The position numbers were made by a program, and so were the translations under genes. Shown one piece after another: positions 43,820-53,115 of a stretch of DNA of 64,000 bases (the first letter of the stretch is position 1; every line of letters starts with the position of its first letter). Source of the stretch: Sulfuriflexus mobilis (GTDB taxonomy: Bacteria; Pseudomonadota; Gammaproteobacteria; AKS1); contig NZ_AP018725.1 in the NCBI RefSeq assembly GCF_003967195.1, positions 2,170,001 through 2,234,000 on the forward strand, given 5' to 3'. Below the pieces are notes generated by a model, which worked only from the letters and a program-made list of their open reading frames with translations, was not told the origin of the DNA and searched no databases.

Positions 43820-44341
43820 TCAATACATCGATAAAAACGGCGCGCTATAATGCACAATGCCACCGCCCTTTAGCGCGCCTTTATCAAGTTCGATCAACAT
43901 TACGGCATCTTCCGGTACGGGCAGATTACAGCGAACTGACCACTTGCTGGCAGGCTCAAAACCCAGGCGACTATAATAATCAGGCTTGCCGACTGCTATC
44001 ATGGCTGCCATACCCTCCGACTTTGCCTTGTCCTTGGCCTCCTCGACGAGGACCGTACCAATACCACGGTGAGACTGTGAGGGCACCACGGCCATTGGCG
44101 CGATAATCATAATAGGGGTATTAGTGTTTGCCCCTGCCAGGGTGCCCGCTGTCATCATCAAGTGTCCGACAGGACGGCCATTAAACTCCGCCACCAGTGA
44201 AAAATCCGCTCGATAACCCGGCTGCTCGCGTAAACTCGCCACCAGTTTCGCCTCATCATCCCCTTCAAAGGCGCTCAGGTTTACCACATCTATCGCCTGG
44301 TAGTCCTCCGGCCGCTCTGCCCTGACAACAATCTTACTCAT
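43820..44341 (-). CDS. GNAT family N-acetyltransferase
   Basis: A 173-residue YhbS-like acetyltransferase. The acetyl-CoA loop is VVPSQSHRGIGTVLVEEAKD; upstream strands are FSLVAEFNGRPVGHLMMTAG and MIIAPMAVVP; downstream AAMIAVGKPDYYSRLGFEP is the usual C-terminal region. The substrate is not predictable. It converges on the large protein gene, with only 10 bases between the stops. Confidence 0.9.
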   Translation of the reverse strand: MSKIVVRAERPEDYQAIDVVNLSAFEGDDEAKLVASLREQPGYRADFSLVAEFNGRPVGHLMMTAGTLAGANTNTPIMIIAPMAVVPSQSHRGIGTVLVEEAKDKAKSEGMAAMIAVGKPDYYSRLGFEPASKWSVRCNLPVPEDAVMLIELDKGALKGGGIVHYSAPFLSMY

Positions 44342-44583
44342 ATCTCACCTCCAGAGGACTGAAATGTAAATTTTAATTAACTATGCTTATTAGTAGCAGC
44401 TGTCACCAGACCTGACAACCTCTTTCGTGCATGATCATCCCAGGCCAATAACGAGTCCGGTATCAGGGCCTGAAAATAATCCCGGTCTATAGGTCAAATT
44501 TATGATTTATCGGCGGTTATACTATAGAATTTATCGATAATCTGGATAATACTTTCGAAGAATAAAAATTCTCAGGGGTAGTA

Positions 44584-46659
44584 ATGGAAAGGGATAATAC
44601 ACTTCACCTGCTCATCGTCGATGAATCCTCCAATGATGCAGAGGTAATCACCAACATACTGCGCAATGCAGGGCATGCAGTGCGCGCTACCCGCGTTGAG
44701 GATGAGGAGGACATGCAGGAGGCACTGGAGAAACAGAGCTGGGACCTGATCATAACGGCCGAGAAACTGACCAATATGAATGCCCAAAAGGCCATCCAGT
44801 TATTACGACAAACCGAAAAGGATATTCCGCTTGTCATTGCCGCCAATAATAGTCATGACCTGACCGCAGGGGCGGCACTCCAGGCGGGTGCCTGCGACTA
44901 CTTCAGAAAAGACGAAGAACCCGAGCACCTGCAATATATTGTTAAGCGTGAGATCAGGGCCCTTAACGACCGACGCCAGCTGCGTAAATTTAACAAGGCG
45001 GCCAGGGAAAGCGAAAAACGCTGCCGCAGCCTGCTCGACAGTTCGCGGGATGCCATCACCTATGTGCATGAGGGTATGCACCTGTATGCCAACCCGGTGT
45101 ACATGGAATTATTTGGTTATGATGACCCGGAAGAGATTGACGGCATGCCCATCATGGATATGGTTGCCCCGGCCGATCACGAGGTCTTTAAAAAATTCTT
45201 ACGCAAATTTTCCAGTAATCAGGATGAAATGCAGGGAGAGATCGAAGTCAGGGGGATTCGCACCGATGCCAGCGAGTTCAATGCCGTCATGGAATTTACC
45301 CCGGCCTCAGTAGACGGCGAAGCCTGTACCCAGATTATTATACGTAGCGCCTCAGACAAAGATCTGGAAAAACAAATAAACCTCCTCAGCAAACAGGATC
45401 TGCTCACTGGCCTGTATAACCGACAATATTTTACCGAAACACTTGAGCAGACACTTTCCCGGGTAGCCCTGGAGTCCAGTCAGGCGGCCATGCTGTATAT
45501 TGAGATCGATGATTTCGAATCTATTAAGGATAGTGTCGGCCTGGCTGCCAGCGATCTGGTCATTAGCGATATTGCCAAGGAATTGCGTACCAGTATCGAA
45601 GAACCTGACATCATTGCACGCTTTGGTGACTTCAGCTTTGCCATCCTGCTTGAAAAGGCAAACCATGAATCATCGGAGAAATTTGCTGAGAGCCTGCGTA
45701 AAAAAATTGAAGACCATATTTCGGATATTGGTGGGCAAACCATCACCGCAACAGTCAGTATTGGCATTTGCCCGATTGGTGAAAACTCCAGCAGTGCACA
45801 GGATGTGTTAAGCCGTGCCAGCAATGCCTGTAACACGGCTGGTGCTAACCATATCCATGTCTTCAACCTGATGGCCGTAGAACAGAAGGACAAAGAGCGC
45901 AATGCAGTCTGGGTGGAAACCCTGCGCGAAGCCTTGTCAAATGACCAGTTCTTCCTGACCTATCAACCTATTGTCAGCCTGCACGGTGATACCAAGGAAA
46001 ACTATGAAGTACTGCTTCGCCTTCAGAATGCAAGCGGTGAACATATACTGCCGCAAGAATTTATCCCCACTGCTGAACAAACCTCATTGATGCCGGACAT
46101 TGACCGTTGGGTAATTCGTAATGCACTGCAACGTCTGGCCGCAGAACATGTTAACAACAAACAAACCAACTTCTTTATCAAACTCTCCGGCTATTCTCTC
46201 AATGATCCGAGCCTGCTGCCCTGGTTGAGTGAACAACTCAAGGAGTACCGGGTATCCGGTGATGCCGTGGTGTTTGAGCTGGATGAGGCCAGTGCCTTTA
46301 TGCACCTGAATGAGTCAAAGAACCTTATTGCCGGCCTCAAGCAACTGCACTGCAAGGTCGTACTTGATCACTTTGGCAGTGGGCTCAATTCCATCAAGAA
46401 TCTCCGGCACCTGGATGTGGATTACCTGAAGATAGATGGAGACCTTATTAATGGCCTCGCCGACGATAACCAGAGTCAGGAAGCGGTCAAATCCATTATT
46501 CAAACCGCACACTCGATGGGTAAACTGACCATCGCCGAATTCGTACAGGATGCCAATTGTCTCGCCCTGCTTTGGCAATATGGTGTCAATTACATCCAGG
46601 GTTACTTCCTGCAAGAACCCAGCACGGAACTAAACTACGACTTTACCGCCAACTCCTGA
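44584..46659 (+). CDS. fimX: FimX-like c-di-GMP receptor (REC-PAS-GGDEF-EAL)
   Basis: A 691-residue protein, the same length as Pseudomonas FimX. Domain order: receiver-like 1-130 (the phospho-acceptor position in DLIITAEKL is not Asp, so it is a pseudoreceiver), PAS about 145-265 (ESEKRCRSLLDSSRDAITYV), GGDEF about 280-430, EAL about 440-680. GGDEF is replaced by FGDFS (residue about 345) and EAL by EVLLR (about 474), as in FimX, where the EAL domain binds but does not cleave c-di-GMP. FimX drives type IV pilus assembly through PilZ and PilB. FimV is encoded in the same window. AGGGG precedes the ATG. Confidence 0.85.
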   Translation: MERDNTLHLLIVDESSNDAEVITNILRNAGHAVRATRVEDEEDMQEALEKQSWDLIITAEKLTNMNAQKAIQLLRQTEKDIPLVIAANNSHDLTAGAALQAGACDYFRKDEEPEHLQYIVKREIRALNDRRQLRKFNKAARESEKRCRSLLDSSRDAITYVHEGMHLYANPVYMELFGYDDPEEIDGMPIMDMVAPADHEVFKKFLRKFSSNQDEMQGEIEVRGIRTDASEFNAVMEFTPASVDGEACTQIIIRSASDKDLEKQINLLSKQDLLTGLYNRQYFTETLEQTLSRVALESSQAAMLYIEIDDFESIKDSVGLAASDLVISDIAKELRTSIEEPDIIARFGDFSFAILLEKANHESSEKFAESLRKKIEDHISDIGGQTITATVSIGICPIGENSSSAQDVLSRASNACNTAGANHIHVFNLMAVEQKDKERNAVWVETLREALSNDQFFLTYQPIVSLHGDTKENYEVLLRLQNASGEHILPQEFIPTAEQTSLMPDIDRWVIRNALQRLAAEHVNNKQTNFFIKLSGYSLNDPSLLPWLSEQLKEYRVSGDAVVFELDEASAFMHLNESKNLIAGLKQLHCKVVLDHFGSGLNSIKNLRHLDVDYLKIDGDLINGLADDNQSQEAVKSIIQTAHSMGKLTIAEFVQDANCLALLWQYGVNYIQGYFLQEPSTELNYDFTANS

Positions 46660-47901
46660 TTAGTCAAGAACGTGTGACACCAGGCCATCTGCGAGCTTGG
46701 GTTCAAACCAGGTTGACTTCGGCGGCATTACGTTTCCCGAATCGGCTACTGCCATCAGCTGCTCAATGCGAGTTGGGTAAAGTGAAAAGGCCACGGCCAT
46801 TTTGCCACTGTTCACGCGCCGCTCAAGTTCGGCCAACCCCCGGATACCACCGACAAAGTCGATACGTTTGTCACGACGCGGGTCACTGATACCTAACACG
46901 GGTTCAATAAGCTGATCAGCCAACAGACTAACATCAAGGCTCGCCACCGGGTCATCCACCGGAACGCGATCAGCGTGGATATTCAGCCTATACCAGCCAC
47001 CCTTCAGGTACATACCAAACTCACCATTTTGCGTTGGTGAAACGGCGCTGGCACTTACTTCAACATCAAAAGCCGTAGCGGCTTTTTCCAGAAATGCCTC
47101 GACTGAAAGTCCATTCAAATCTGTTATGACACGGTTGTAATCCAGTATCTTCATCTGATTATCAGGGAAAATCACCGAGAGAAAATAATTATAACTCTCC
47201 TGGCCATTGTGCGATGCATTGCTCGCCTTACGGGCAGCGCAGACACGTGATGCAGCAGCCGAGCGGTGATGGCCATCTGCAATGTACAGGCAATCCATGG
47301 CATCAAATGTCTCTGTGAGTTTCTTTACCTGTGCCGGGACATTGACGGCCCAGAGGGTATGCCTGACACCATCGTCTGCTGTGATATCTACATCTGCTGA
47401 AGTTTGCGTCACTTGCCGTGCGATCTCGTCAATCACCTGTGAGTGTCTATAGGTCAGGAATACCGGTCCCGTCTGGGCGTTGAGGGCATCGATATTACGA
47501 ACCCGGTCATCTTCCTTGTCCGGGCGAGTGAACTCATGCTTGCGAATACGATTACTGTCGTAATCCGCTACCGATGCGACGGCGACCAGGCCGATCTGCT
47601 CGTGCTCGCCCATGATCAGGCGATAAAAGTAGTAACAGTCTTGTGTATCACGGGCGAGTACAGCCTGTTCGACCATCGCCTGCAGGTTCGCCGCCCCTTT
47701 GGCATAGACCTCGTCGCTGTATGGGTCGGTGCCCTCAGGGAGGTCAATCTCCGGCTTGGAAATATGCAAAAAACTCCATTCACGCCCTTTGGCACGCTGA
47801 CGCGCCTCTTCGGTATTCAGTACATCATAAGGCGGGGCAGCCACATCGGCGGCTCGCCCCGCTACCGGGCGTAAACCCTTAAATGGACGGATCAGGCTCA
47901 T
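46660..47901 (-). CDS. DUF1015 family protein
   Basis: A 413-residue protein of the DUF1015 family: IRPFKGLRPVAGRAADVAAP, PPYDVLNTEEA, FTRPDKEDDRVRNIDALNAQ, the conserved YIADGHHRSAAASRV and the C-terminal VAFSLYPTRIEQLMAVADSG with MPPKSTWFEPK. The invariant DGHHR looks like an active site (metal or nucleotide-binding His pair), yet no activity is known. GGAG is eight bases before the ATG. It ends one base after the fimX stop, convergently, with no terminator between. Confidence 0.9.
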   Translation of the reverse strand: MSLIRPFKGLRPVAGRAADVAAPPYDVLNTEEARQRAKGREWSFLHISKPEIDLPEGTDPYSDEVYAKGAANLQAMVEQAVLARDTQDCYYFYRLIMGEHEQIGLVAVASVADYDSNRIRKHEFTRPDKEDDRVRNIDALNAQTGPVFLTYRHSQVIDEIARQVTQTSADVDITADDGVRHTLWAVNVPAQVKKLTETFDAMDCLYIADGHHRSAAASRVCAARKASNASHNGQESYNYFLSVIFPDNQMKILDYNRVITDLNGLSVEAFLEKAATAFDVEVSASAVSPTQNGEFGMYLKGGWYRLNIHADRVPVDDPVASLDVSLLADQLIEPVLGISDPRRDKRIDFVGGIRGLAELERRVNSGKMAVAFSLYPTRIEQLMAVADSGNVMPPKSTWFEPKLADGLVSHVLD

Positions 47902-48150
47902 TTAACACTCCAGACGGTCATAAAACGTGATTTTAGGCCGCGTATTCTACACGTTCTGTCCCCGGGCAGACAGCACCGCCCATGCCCTCTACCACCAGAA
48001 GATAATACACTGATTTATAATGTGAATATTCTGCCAAAATGTGCACCGGTTCACAAAACCTGCTCGCCAGACAGCTGGCCGTCATTCGATCTCGGCGAAT
48101 GTGTAATGACATGCTATTCTTTCATAAGTTGTTGATAAGGAATTTAGGTA

Positions 48151-49707
48151 ATGTTCGGCATAAAGACAGAAAAAACAACCACGTATCCCCCCGCCTCCCT
48201 GGGTGAGGAGGCGCGTGGTGGCCTGAAACGGCTGTGGCAACAGCTGAACGCCTACCTGCCGCGACATATCCCTATTGCCGTCAAGCTCTCCTTCGCTATC
48301 TCCCTGCTGGTCACCCTTGGTATGGTCTTGCTCGGCTCGGTCGTGATCACCAATCAGGAAAAACTGCTACGCAGTCAGATTAATGCACACGGGAATACTG
48401 TCGCGATTCAATTGGCCGAATCGTCCAAGGAATTGATCCTGGCCGATGATAAGTTAAGCCTCGGAGTACTGACCCGGAACATGTCCAATGATGAAAGCAT
48501 TCTCGGCACCAGTGTTTTCGACGATAAGGGTAACATCCTTGCCAGTGCCGGCATGACCCCACTGAAAGACGGCAACCAGCTGATCAATATACGTAAATTG
48601 ATGGATGGCAACACCCATAACCTGGAGTGGCGTCAGCAAAGCACCGATGACGCCCAGAAAAATCTGGTTTCCTTTCTGCACCCGATTACGTATCAGGGCC
48701 TGCAGGTCGGCTATGTTTTGATTACCTTCAGCCGTGCAACACTCGACACGGCCCTCAGCGACTCAGTTCGCGCCATTACTGCAGCGACCATACTAATGAT
48801 CATCCTTGCGATCGTTATTTCCTTTGTCATGTCGAAAAAGGTCTCGAGACCCATTAATTACCTTATGGATGCCAGCAAGGCCATTGATGAAGGACGTCTG
48901 ACCTACCGTATTTCTGAACGGCGTAATGATGAAATCGGCAACCTGATTACCGCCTTTAATTCCATGGCAGATGGCTTGCTGAAAAAGAGCCAGGTAGAGG
49001 ATGCCTTCTCCCGCTTTGTTTCGACCAATGTCGCCAAGCAAATCATGAACGACCTCGACCACGTAGAAATTGGTGGCGAGCATGTTCACGGCACGGTTCT
49101 GTTCGCGGATATTGTCGGTTATACCGACATCTCTGAAAACATGCCGCCGCAGGATATTGCCCAGTTACTGAATGAATACTTTTCCTACATCGGTGCTGCC
49201 ACCAAACTGTATAATGGCACTATTGATAAATATATGGGCGATTGCGCCATGATTGTGTTTGGGATTCCGCAACAAGACCCTCAACACATTTTCAATGCCG
49301 TCGCCTGCGCAGTACTGATTCAGCGGCTCGTAGAAAGGCTGAATACCATTCGTTTGGATAAGGGGCTGTTCCCGGTACATTTCCGCCTGGGAATCAATTC
49401 CGGTGAAATGCTCGCAGGTAATATGGGCTATAATGATCGCATGGAATTCACGGTAGTAGGCGACTCTGTTAACCTGGCTTCACGCCTTTGTACCTTTGCT
49501 GCCCCAGGTGAAATTGTCATTAACAAGGATACCTATATCGAACCGGGTATCAGTCAGCAGATCATTGCCCGCGAACATAAACCCATCAAGTTACGCAATC
49601 GCAAACACCCTGTTACCACCTATATAGTCGATGGCCTGGCACCACAACAAGAAGCCCTGATGAAAAAACAAATTGAACAAATCCTCGCCGGCAAGGCTGC
49701 TGCATGA
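48151..49707 (+). CDS. Membrane class III adenylate/guanylate cyclase with HAMP
   Basis: A 518-residue protein. Membrane helices at about 43-68 and 208-232 flank a periplasmic sensor of about 140 residues (Cache-like: QINAHGNTVAIQLAESSKEL, SVFDDKGNILASAGM). A HAMP linker (KKVSRPINYLMDASKAIDEG) leads to a class III cyclase domain at about 310-490: metal Asp in VLFADIVGYTDIS (near 319) and in YMGDCAMIVFG (near 363), VVGDSVNLASRLC with Asn and Arg of the transition-state site. The cyclase core appears intact. Product is most likely cAMP, but guanylate specificity cannot be ruled out. The next gene overlaps by four bases. Confidence 0.88.
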   Translation: MFGIKTEKTTTYPPASLGEEARGGLKRLWQQLNAYLPRHIPIAVKLSFAISLLVTLGMVLLGSVVITNQEKLLRSQINAHGNTVAIQLAESSKELILADDKLSLGVLTRNMSNDESILGTSVFDDKGNILASAGMTPLKDGNQLINIRKLMDGNTHNLEWRQQSTDDAQKNLVSFLHPITYQGLQVGYVLITFSRATLDTALSDSVRAITAATILMIILAIVISFVMSKKVSRPINYLMDASKAIDEGRLTYRISERRNDEIGNLITAFNSMADGLLKKSQVEDAFSRFVSTNVAKQIMNDLDHVEIGGEHVHGTVLFADIVGYTDISENMPPQDIAQLLNEYFSYIGAATKLYNGTIDKYMGDCAMIVFGIPQQDPQHIFNAVACAVLIQRLVERLNTIRLDKGLFPVHFRLGINSGEMLAGNMGYNDRMEFTVVGDSVNLASRLCTFAAPGEIVINKDTYIEPGISQQIIAREHKPIKLRNRKHPVTTYIVDGLAPQQEALMKKQIEQILAGKAAA

Positions 49708-50789
49708 AGGCGCTTCGCATTCTGGTCATTAGTGGCCTGCTTCTTACACAAAGCGCCTGTAGTTTTCTTGAAGTGCAAGGCACTATTCCGAGTATGGAAA
49801 GAATTGATGCCTGGGTTGCCGACGATGAGTTTGGTCAGGCACTGAGTTCACTTGAACATATCCCGGCCGAGACGCCGAATTTTTCTGCCTATGTTAGCAA
49901 GCGCAAAGAGGTCGCACTTCTAGCCGATAATTATGAGCGCCGTATACTTGCTGAACTGGACAACAATACCAACAAACAAGACTCTGCCAGCCGCTTGTCA
50001 CTGCTCGACAAGGCCCTCGGAAAATATCCTGATAGTGAAGCCCTGCGTAAAAAACACAAGGCACTGCTTACACAGCACCTGCGCAGGGTCCGTAAACTTG
50101 ATGCAGAGGCTCTGCTGGTACGCGCACAGCTCCTGTATAACAAGCTACCCTTGCACGAACAGGATGCCCGCGAATCGCCCATTAATATTTCGGCACAATT
50201 CAAGCTGCAAAGCATGCGTAGCGAAATTGCAGACATGCATAATCGTCTGACGGCTATGGCCCAACTCCTGCTCGATGATAAAGACTATGCACTGGCCAAT
50301 CGTTGCCTGGCCCAGGCACGCCAATTCCCGGCAGGACAGGATTCACTCGAGCAACTCGAAGTCTTGCAGAAACAAATTAATACGCGACAGAAATCCATTG
50401 CTGCCAAGAAATCCAAAAAACTGGGTAAAAAGAAGAAAGACCGCAGTAATCGTCTGCAACAAGATATTGATACGGCTATTAATAATAACCAACTGGTCAA
50501 GGCAAGTAAATTACTTGACGAACTGGGAAAGCTTGACCATAACAACGCGAATTATTTACGTCTGAAGTTACAACACCAGGAAAAAGTTACCGCCATCGTC
50601 AAGAAAAAAATTAATGATGGCAATACCCTCTATCGTCAGGAGAATATCCTGCAGGCAAAAAAGGTCTGGGAAGAGGCCCTTAGACTGGACCCCGGTAACA
50701 AGACCCTGCAAACCAGCATACTGCGTGCAAAACATGTGCTGAAAAAACTCGAGCGACTTCGTCAGCAACAAAGCGCCACTGACAACTAA
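49704..50789 (+). CDS. TPR-like lipoprotein coupled to the cyclase gene
   Basis: A 361-residue protein with a lipobox at TQSAC (signal peptide MKALRILVISGLLL) and a long helical body of TPR-like pairs (ALSSLEHIPAETPNFSAYVS, RLSLLDKALGKYPDSEALRK, ALANRCLAQARQFPAGQDSL, NGNTLYRQENILQAKKVWEE and a DPGNKTLQ turn). A Lys-rich patch lies at about 235-248. ATG overlaps the cyclase stop by four bases. It may tether to the inner or outer membrane and relay a signal to the cyclase sensor; this is inferred from the coupling. It ends three bases before the convergent parC. Confidence 0.8.
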   Translation: MKALRILVISGLLLTQSACSFLEVQGTIPSMERIDAWVADDEFGQALSSLEHIPAETPNFSAYVSKRKEVALLADNYERRILAELDNNTNKQDSASRLSLLDKALGKYPDSEALRKKHKALLTQHLRRVRKLDAEALLVRAQLLYNKLPLHEQDARESPINISAQFKLQSMRSEIADMHNRLTAMAQLLLDDKDYALANRCLAQARQFPAGQDSLEQLEVLQKQINTRQKSIAAKKSKKLGKKKKDRSNRLQQDIDTAINNNQLVKASKLLDELGKLDHNNANYLRLKLQHQEKVTAIVKKKINDGNTLYRQENILQAKKVWEEALRLDPGNKTLQTSILRAKHVLKKLERLRQQQSATDN

Positions 50790-50792
50790 CGA

Positions 50793-53096
50793 TCACTTGT
50801 CCACAACAACCAGAGCATCGACTTTCTGGTAACCCTGCGGTAATTTGCGTCCACGCTTACCACGTTCATGCATGTAATGTTCAAGGTCTGTCTGGCTCAA
50901 AGTGACATGTCGCTTTCCTGCCTGAATGCGCAATTTCTGATCACCGGTGATTACGGCCATCGCCGAGGTGTATTCCTCACCCGTCTTGAGTTTTGCCGAG
51001 GGGATGTTTAATAGTTTGATGCCCTTGCCCTTCGCCATAACAGGCAAGTCAGCAACATCGATCACCAGCAAGTGACCCTCACTACTAACCAGAGCCAGCC
51101 AGTCTGTTTCCATATCAGTGATCTTTGATACGCCAAGAGCCCTGGAAAACTTGCCGGTATTAAGCATGCTCTTACCGTTTTTGTTCTTCGCGTACAGGTC
51201 AGCCAGTCTGGTCACGAAACCATAACCACTGGTGCTGGCAACCACGTAAAGATCATCGGGCTTGCCAATCATCACACCTTCGAAAGTCGCGCCATCGGGT
51301 GGGTTAACGCGACCCGATAACGGTTCACCCAGACCTCTTGCCGATGGCAAGCTGTGCGTGGTTACGGTGTAAACACGCCCCGTAGAATCAAGGAAGACAC
51401 TCGGCTCGGTACTGCGACCACGGGCGGCATCCCTGAAAGCATCCCCTGCCTTGTAGTTCATTTGCAGCGGATCAACATCATGGCCCTTGGCTGCACGTAT
51501 CCAGCCCTTCGTTGACAACACCACGGTAACCGGTTCGGCGGAAACCAGGGCAGTTTCATCCATGGCCTGTGCGGCCTCACGGCTCACGATGGGTGAGCGG
51601 CGATCATCCCCGTATTTCTCGGCATCCTCAGTGAGCTCGGTTTTGATCAGACTTTTCATGCGCTGCTTCGAACCCAGAGTCTTTTCAATCGTCTCACGTT
51701 CCTTTGCCAATTCCTTCTGCTCGGTGAGGATCTTAATTTCTTCCAATTTGGCAAGGTGGCGTAGCTTCAGCTCCAGTATCGACTCGGCCTGACGATCAGA
51801 TATCCTAAAGCGCTTCATCAATACCGGCTTCGGTTCATCTTCCCGGCGAATAATGGCGATCACTTCATCAATATTCAGGAAGGCAATCAGCAGGCCCTCC
51901 AGCACATGCAGACGATCAGTGACCTTTTCAAGACGGTGCTCAAGGCGACGTCTGACCGTGTTGGTTCTAAAAGTCAGCCACTCACTGAGAATCTCTTTCA
52001 GGTTGCGTACCCGTGGCCGACCATCGGTACCGATCATGTTCAGATTAACACGGTAGGTACGCTCCAGGTCGGTCGTTGCAAACAGGTGTGCCATGAGTTC
52101 ATCGATATTGATTCGGTTGGAACGCGGTACTATCACCAGACGCGTCGGATTTTCGTGATCCGATTCATCGCGCAGGTCTTCAACCATAGGCAATTTCTTT
52201 GCCGTCATCTGTCCGGCGATCTGTTCAAGTATCTTGCCGCCCGAGACCTGGTGCGGCAAGGCGATGATTACCGCCTCGCCATTCTCCTTAACATAACGGG
52301 CCCGCATGCGGATGCTGCCATGCCCGGTCTCGTACATATTGCGGATCTCTGTTTTCGGGCTGATGATCTCGGCATCGGTCGGATAATCCGGTCCCGGGAT
52401 ATGCCTGGCCAGATCAGCCAGGCTGCTCTTGCTGTTATCCAGTAAATGGATGCAGGCAGAGACGACTTCACGCAGATTGTGCGGCGGAATATCTGTGGCC
52501 ATACCTACAGCAATACCGGTGGTACCATTAAGCAGTATATTCGGTACGCGTGCTGGCAGCAGAGATGGCTCTCGCAGGCTACCATCAAAATTCGGCACCC
52601 AATCAACTGTACCCTGCTCAAGTTCAGACAACAGGGCCTGTGCATAAGGTGTTAGCTTTGATTCCGTATAACGCATCGCGGCAAAGGACTTTGGGTCATC
52701 CTGCGAACCCCAGTTACCCTGACCATCGATAATCGGATAACGGTAAGAGAACGGCTGCGCCATCAGCACCATAGCCTCATAACAAGCGCTGTCGCCGTGC
52801 GGGTGGAATTTACCCAGCACATCACCGACGGTACGTGCTGACTTTTTATACTTCGAACTGGCTGACAGACCCAACTCGGACATAGCATAGGTAATACGAC
52901 GCTGCACCGGCTTCAAACCATCACCGATATGTGGCAGGGCACGATCGAGAATGACGTACATCGAGTAATTGAGGTAGGCCTTCTCGGTGAAATCCTTTAA
53001 AGGCATTTGCTCAATCGAATCAAAATCAATCTCCGCAGTTTTTTCAACCACGGCTTTGGATTTGCTCTTGCGTGCTGTTTTTTTCTTACCGGCCAT
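50793..53096 (-). CDS. parC: DNA topoisomerase IV subunit A
   Basis: A 767-residue type IIA topoisomerase subunit, decatenating enzyme. Catalytic Tyr is in [15 protein letters not shown] (the conserved RYTE motif). The quinolone-resistance region reads [13 protein letters not shown] with the wild-type Ser. The C-terminal beta-pinwheel is shorter than in GyrA and lacks a GyrA box, which marks it as ParC. The start follows parE by 19 bases. Confidence 0.96.
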   Translation of the reverse strand: MAGKKKTARKSKSKAVVEKTAEIDFDSIEQMPLKDFTEKAYLNYSMYVILDRALPHIGDGLKPVQRRITYAMSELGLSASSKYKKSARTVGDVLGKFHPHGDSACYEAMVLMAQPFSYRYPIIDGQGNWGSQDDPKSFAAMRYTESKLTPYAQALLSELEQGTVDWVPNFDGSLREPSLLPARVPNILLNGTTGIAVGMATDIPPHNLREVVSACIHLLDNSKSSLADLARHIPGPDYPTDAEIISPKTEIRNMYETGHGSIRMRARYVKENGEAVIIALPHQVSGGKILEQIAGQMTAKKLPMVEDLRDESDHENPTRLVIVPRSNRINIDELMAHLFATTDLERTYRVNLNMIGTDGRPRVRNLKEILSEWLTFRTNTVRRRLEHRLEKVTDRLHVLEGLLIAFLNIDEVIAIIRREDEPKPVLMKRFRISDRQAESILELKLRHLAKLEEIKILTEQKELAKERETIEKTLGSKQRMKSLIKTELTEDAEKYGDDRRSPIVSREAAQAMDETALVSAEPVTVVLSTKGWIRAAKGHDVDPLQMNYKAGDAFRDAARGRSTEPSVFLDSTGRVYTVTTHSLPSARGLGEPLSGRVNPPDGATFEGVMIGKPDDLYVVASTSGYGFVTRLADLYAKNKNGKSMLNTGKFSRALGVSKITDMETDWLALVSSEGHLLVIDVADLPVMAKGKGIKLLNIPSAKLKTGEEYTSAMAVITGDQKLRIQAGKRHVTLSQTDLEHYMHERGKRGRKLPQGYQKVDALVVVDK

Positions 53097-53115
53097 AATC
53101 TTTCATCAACTCTTT

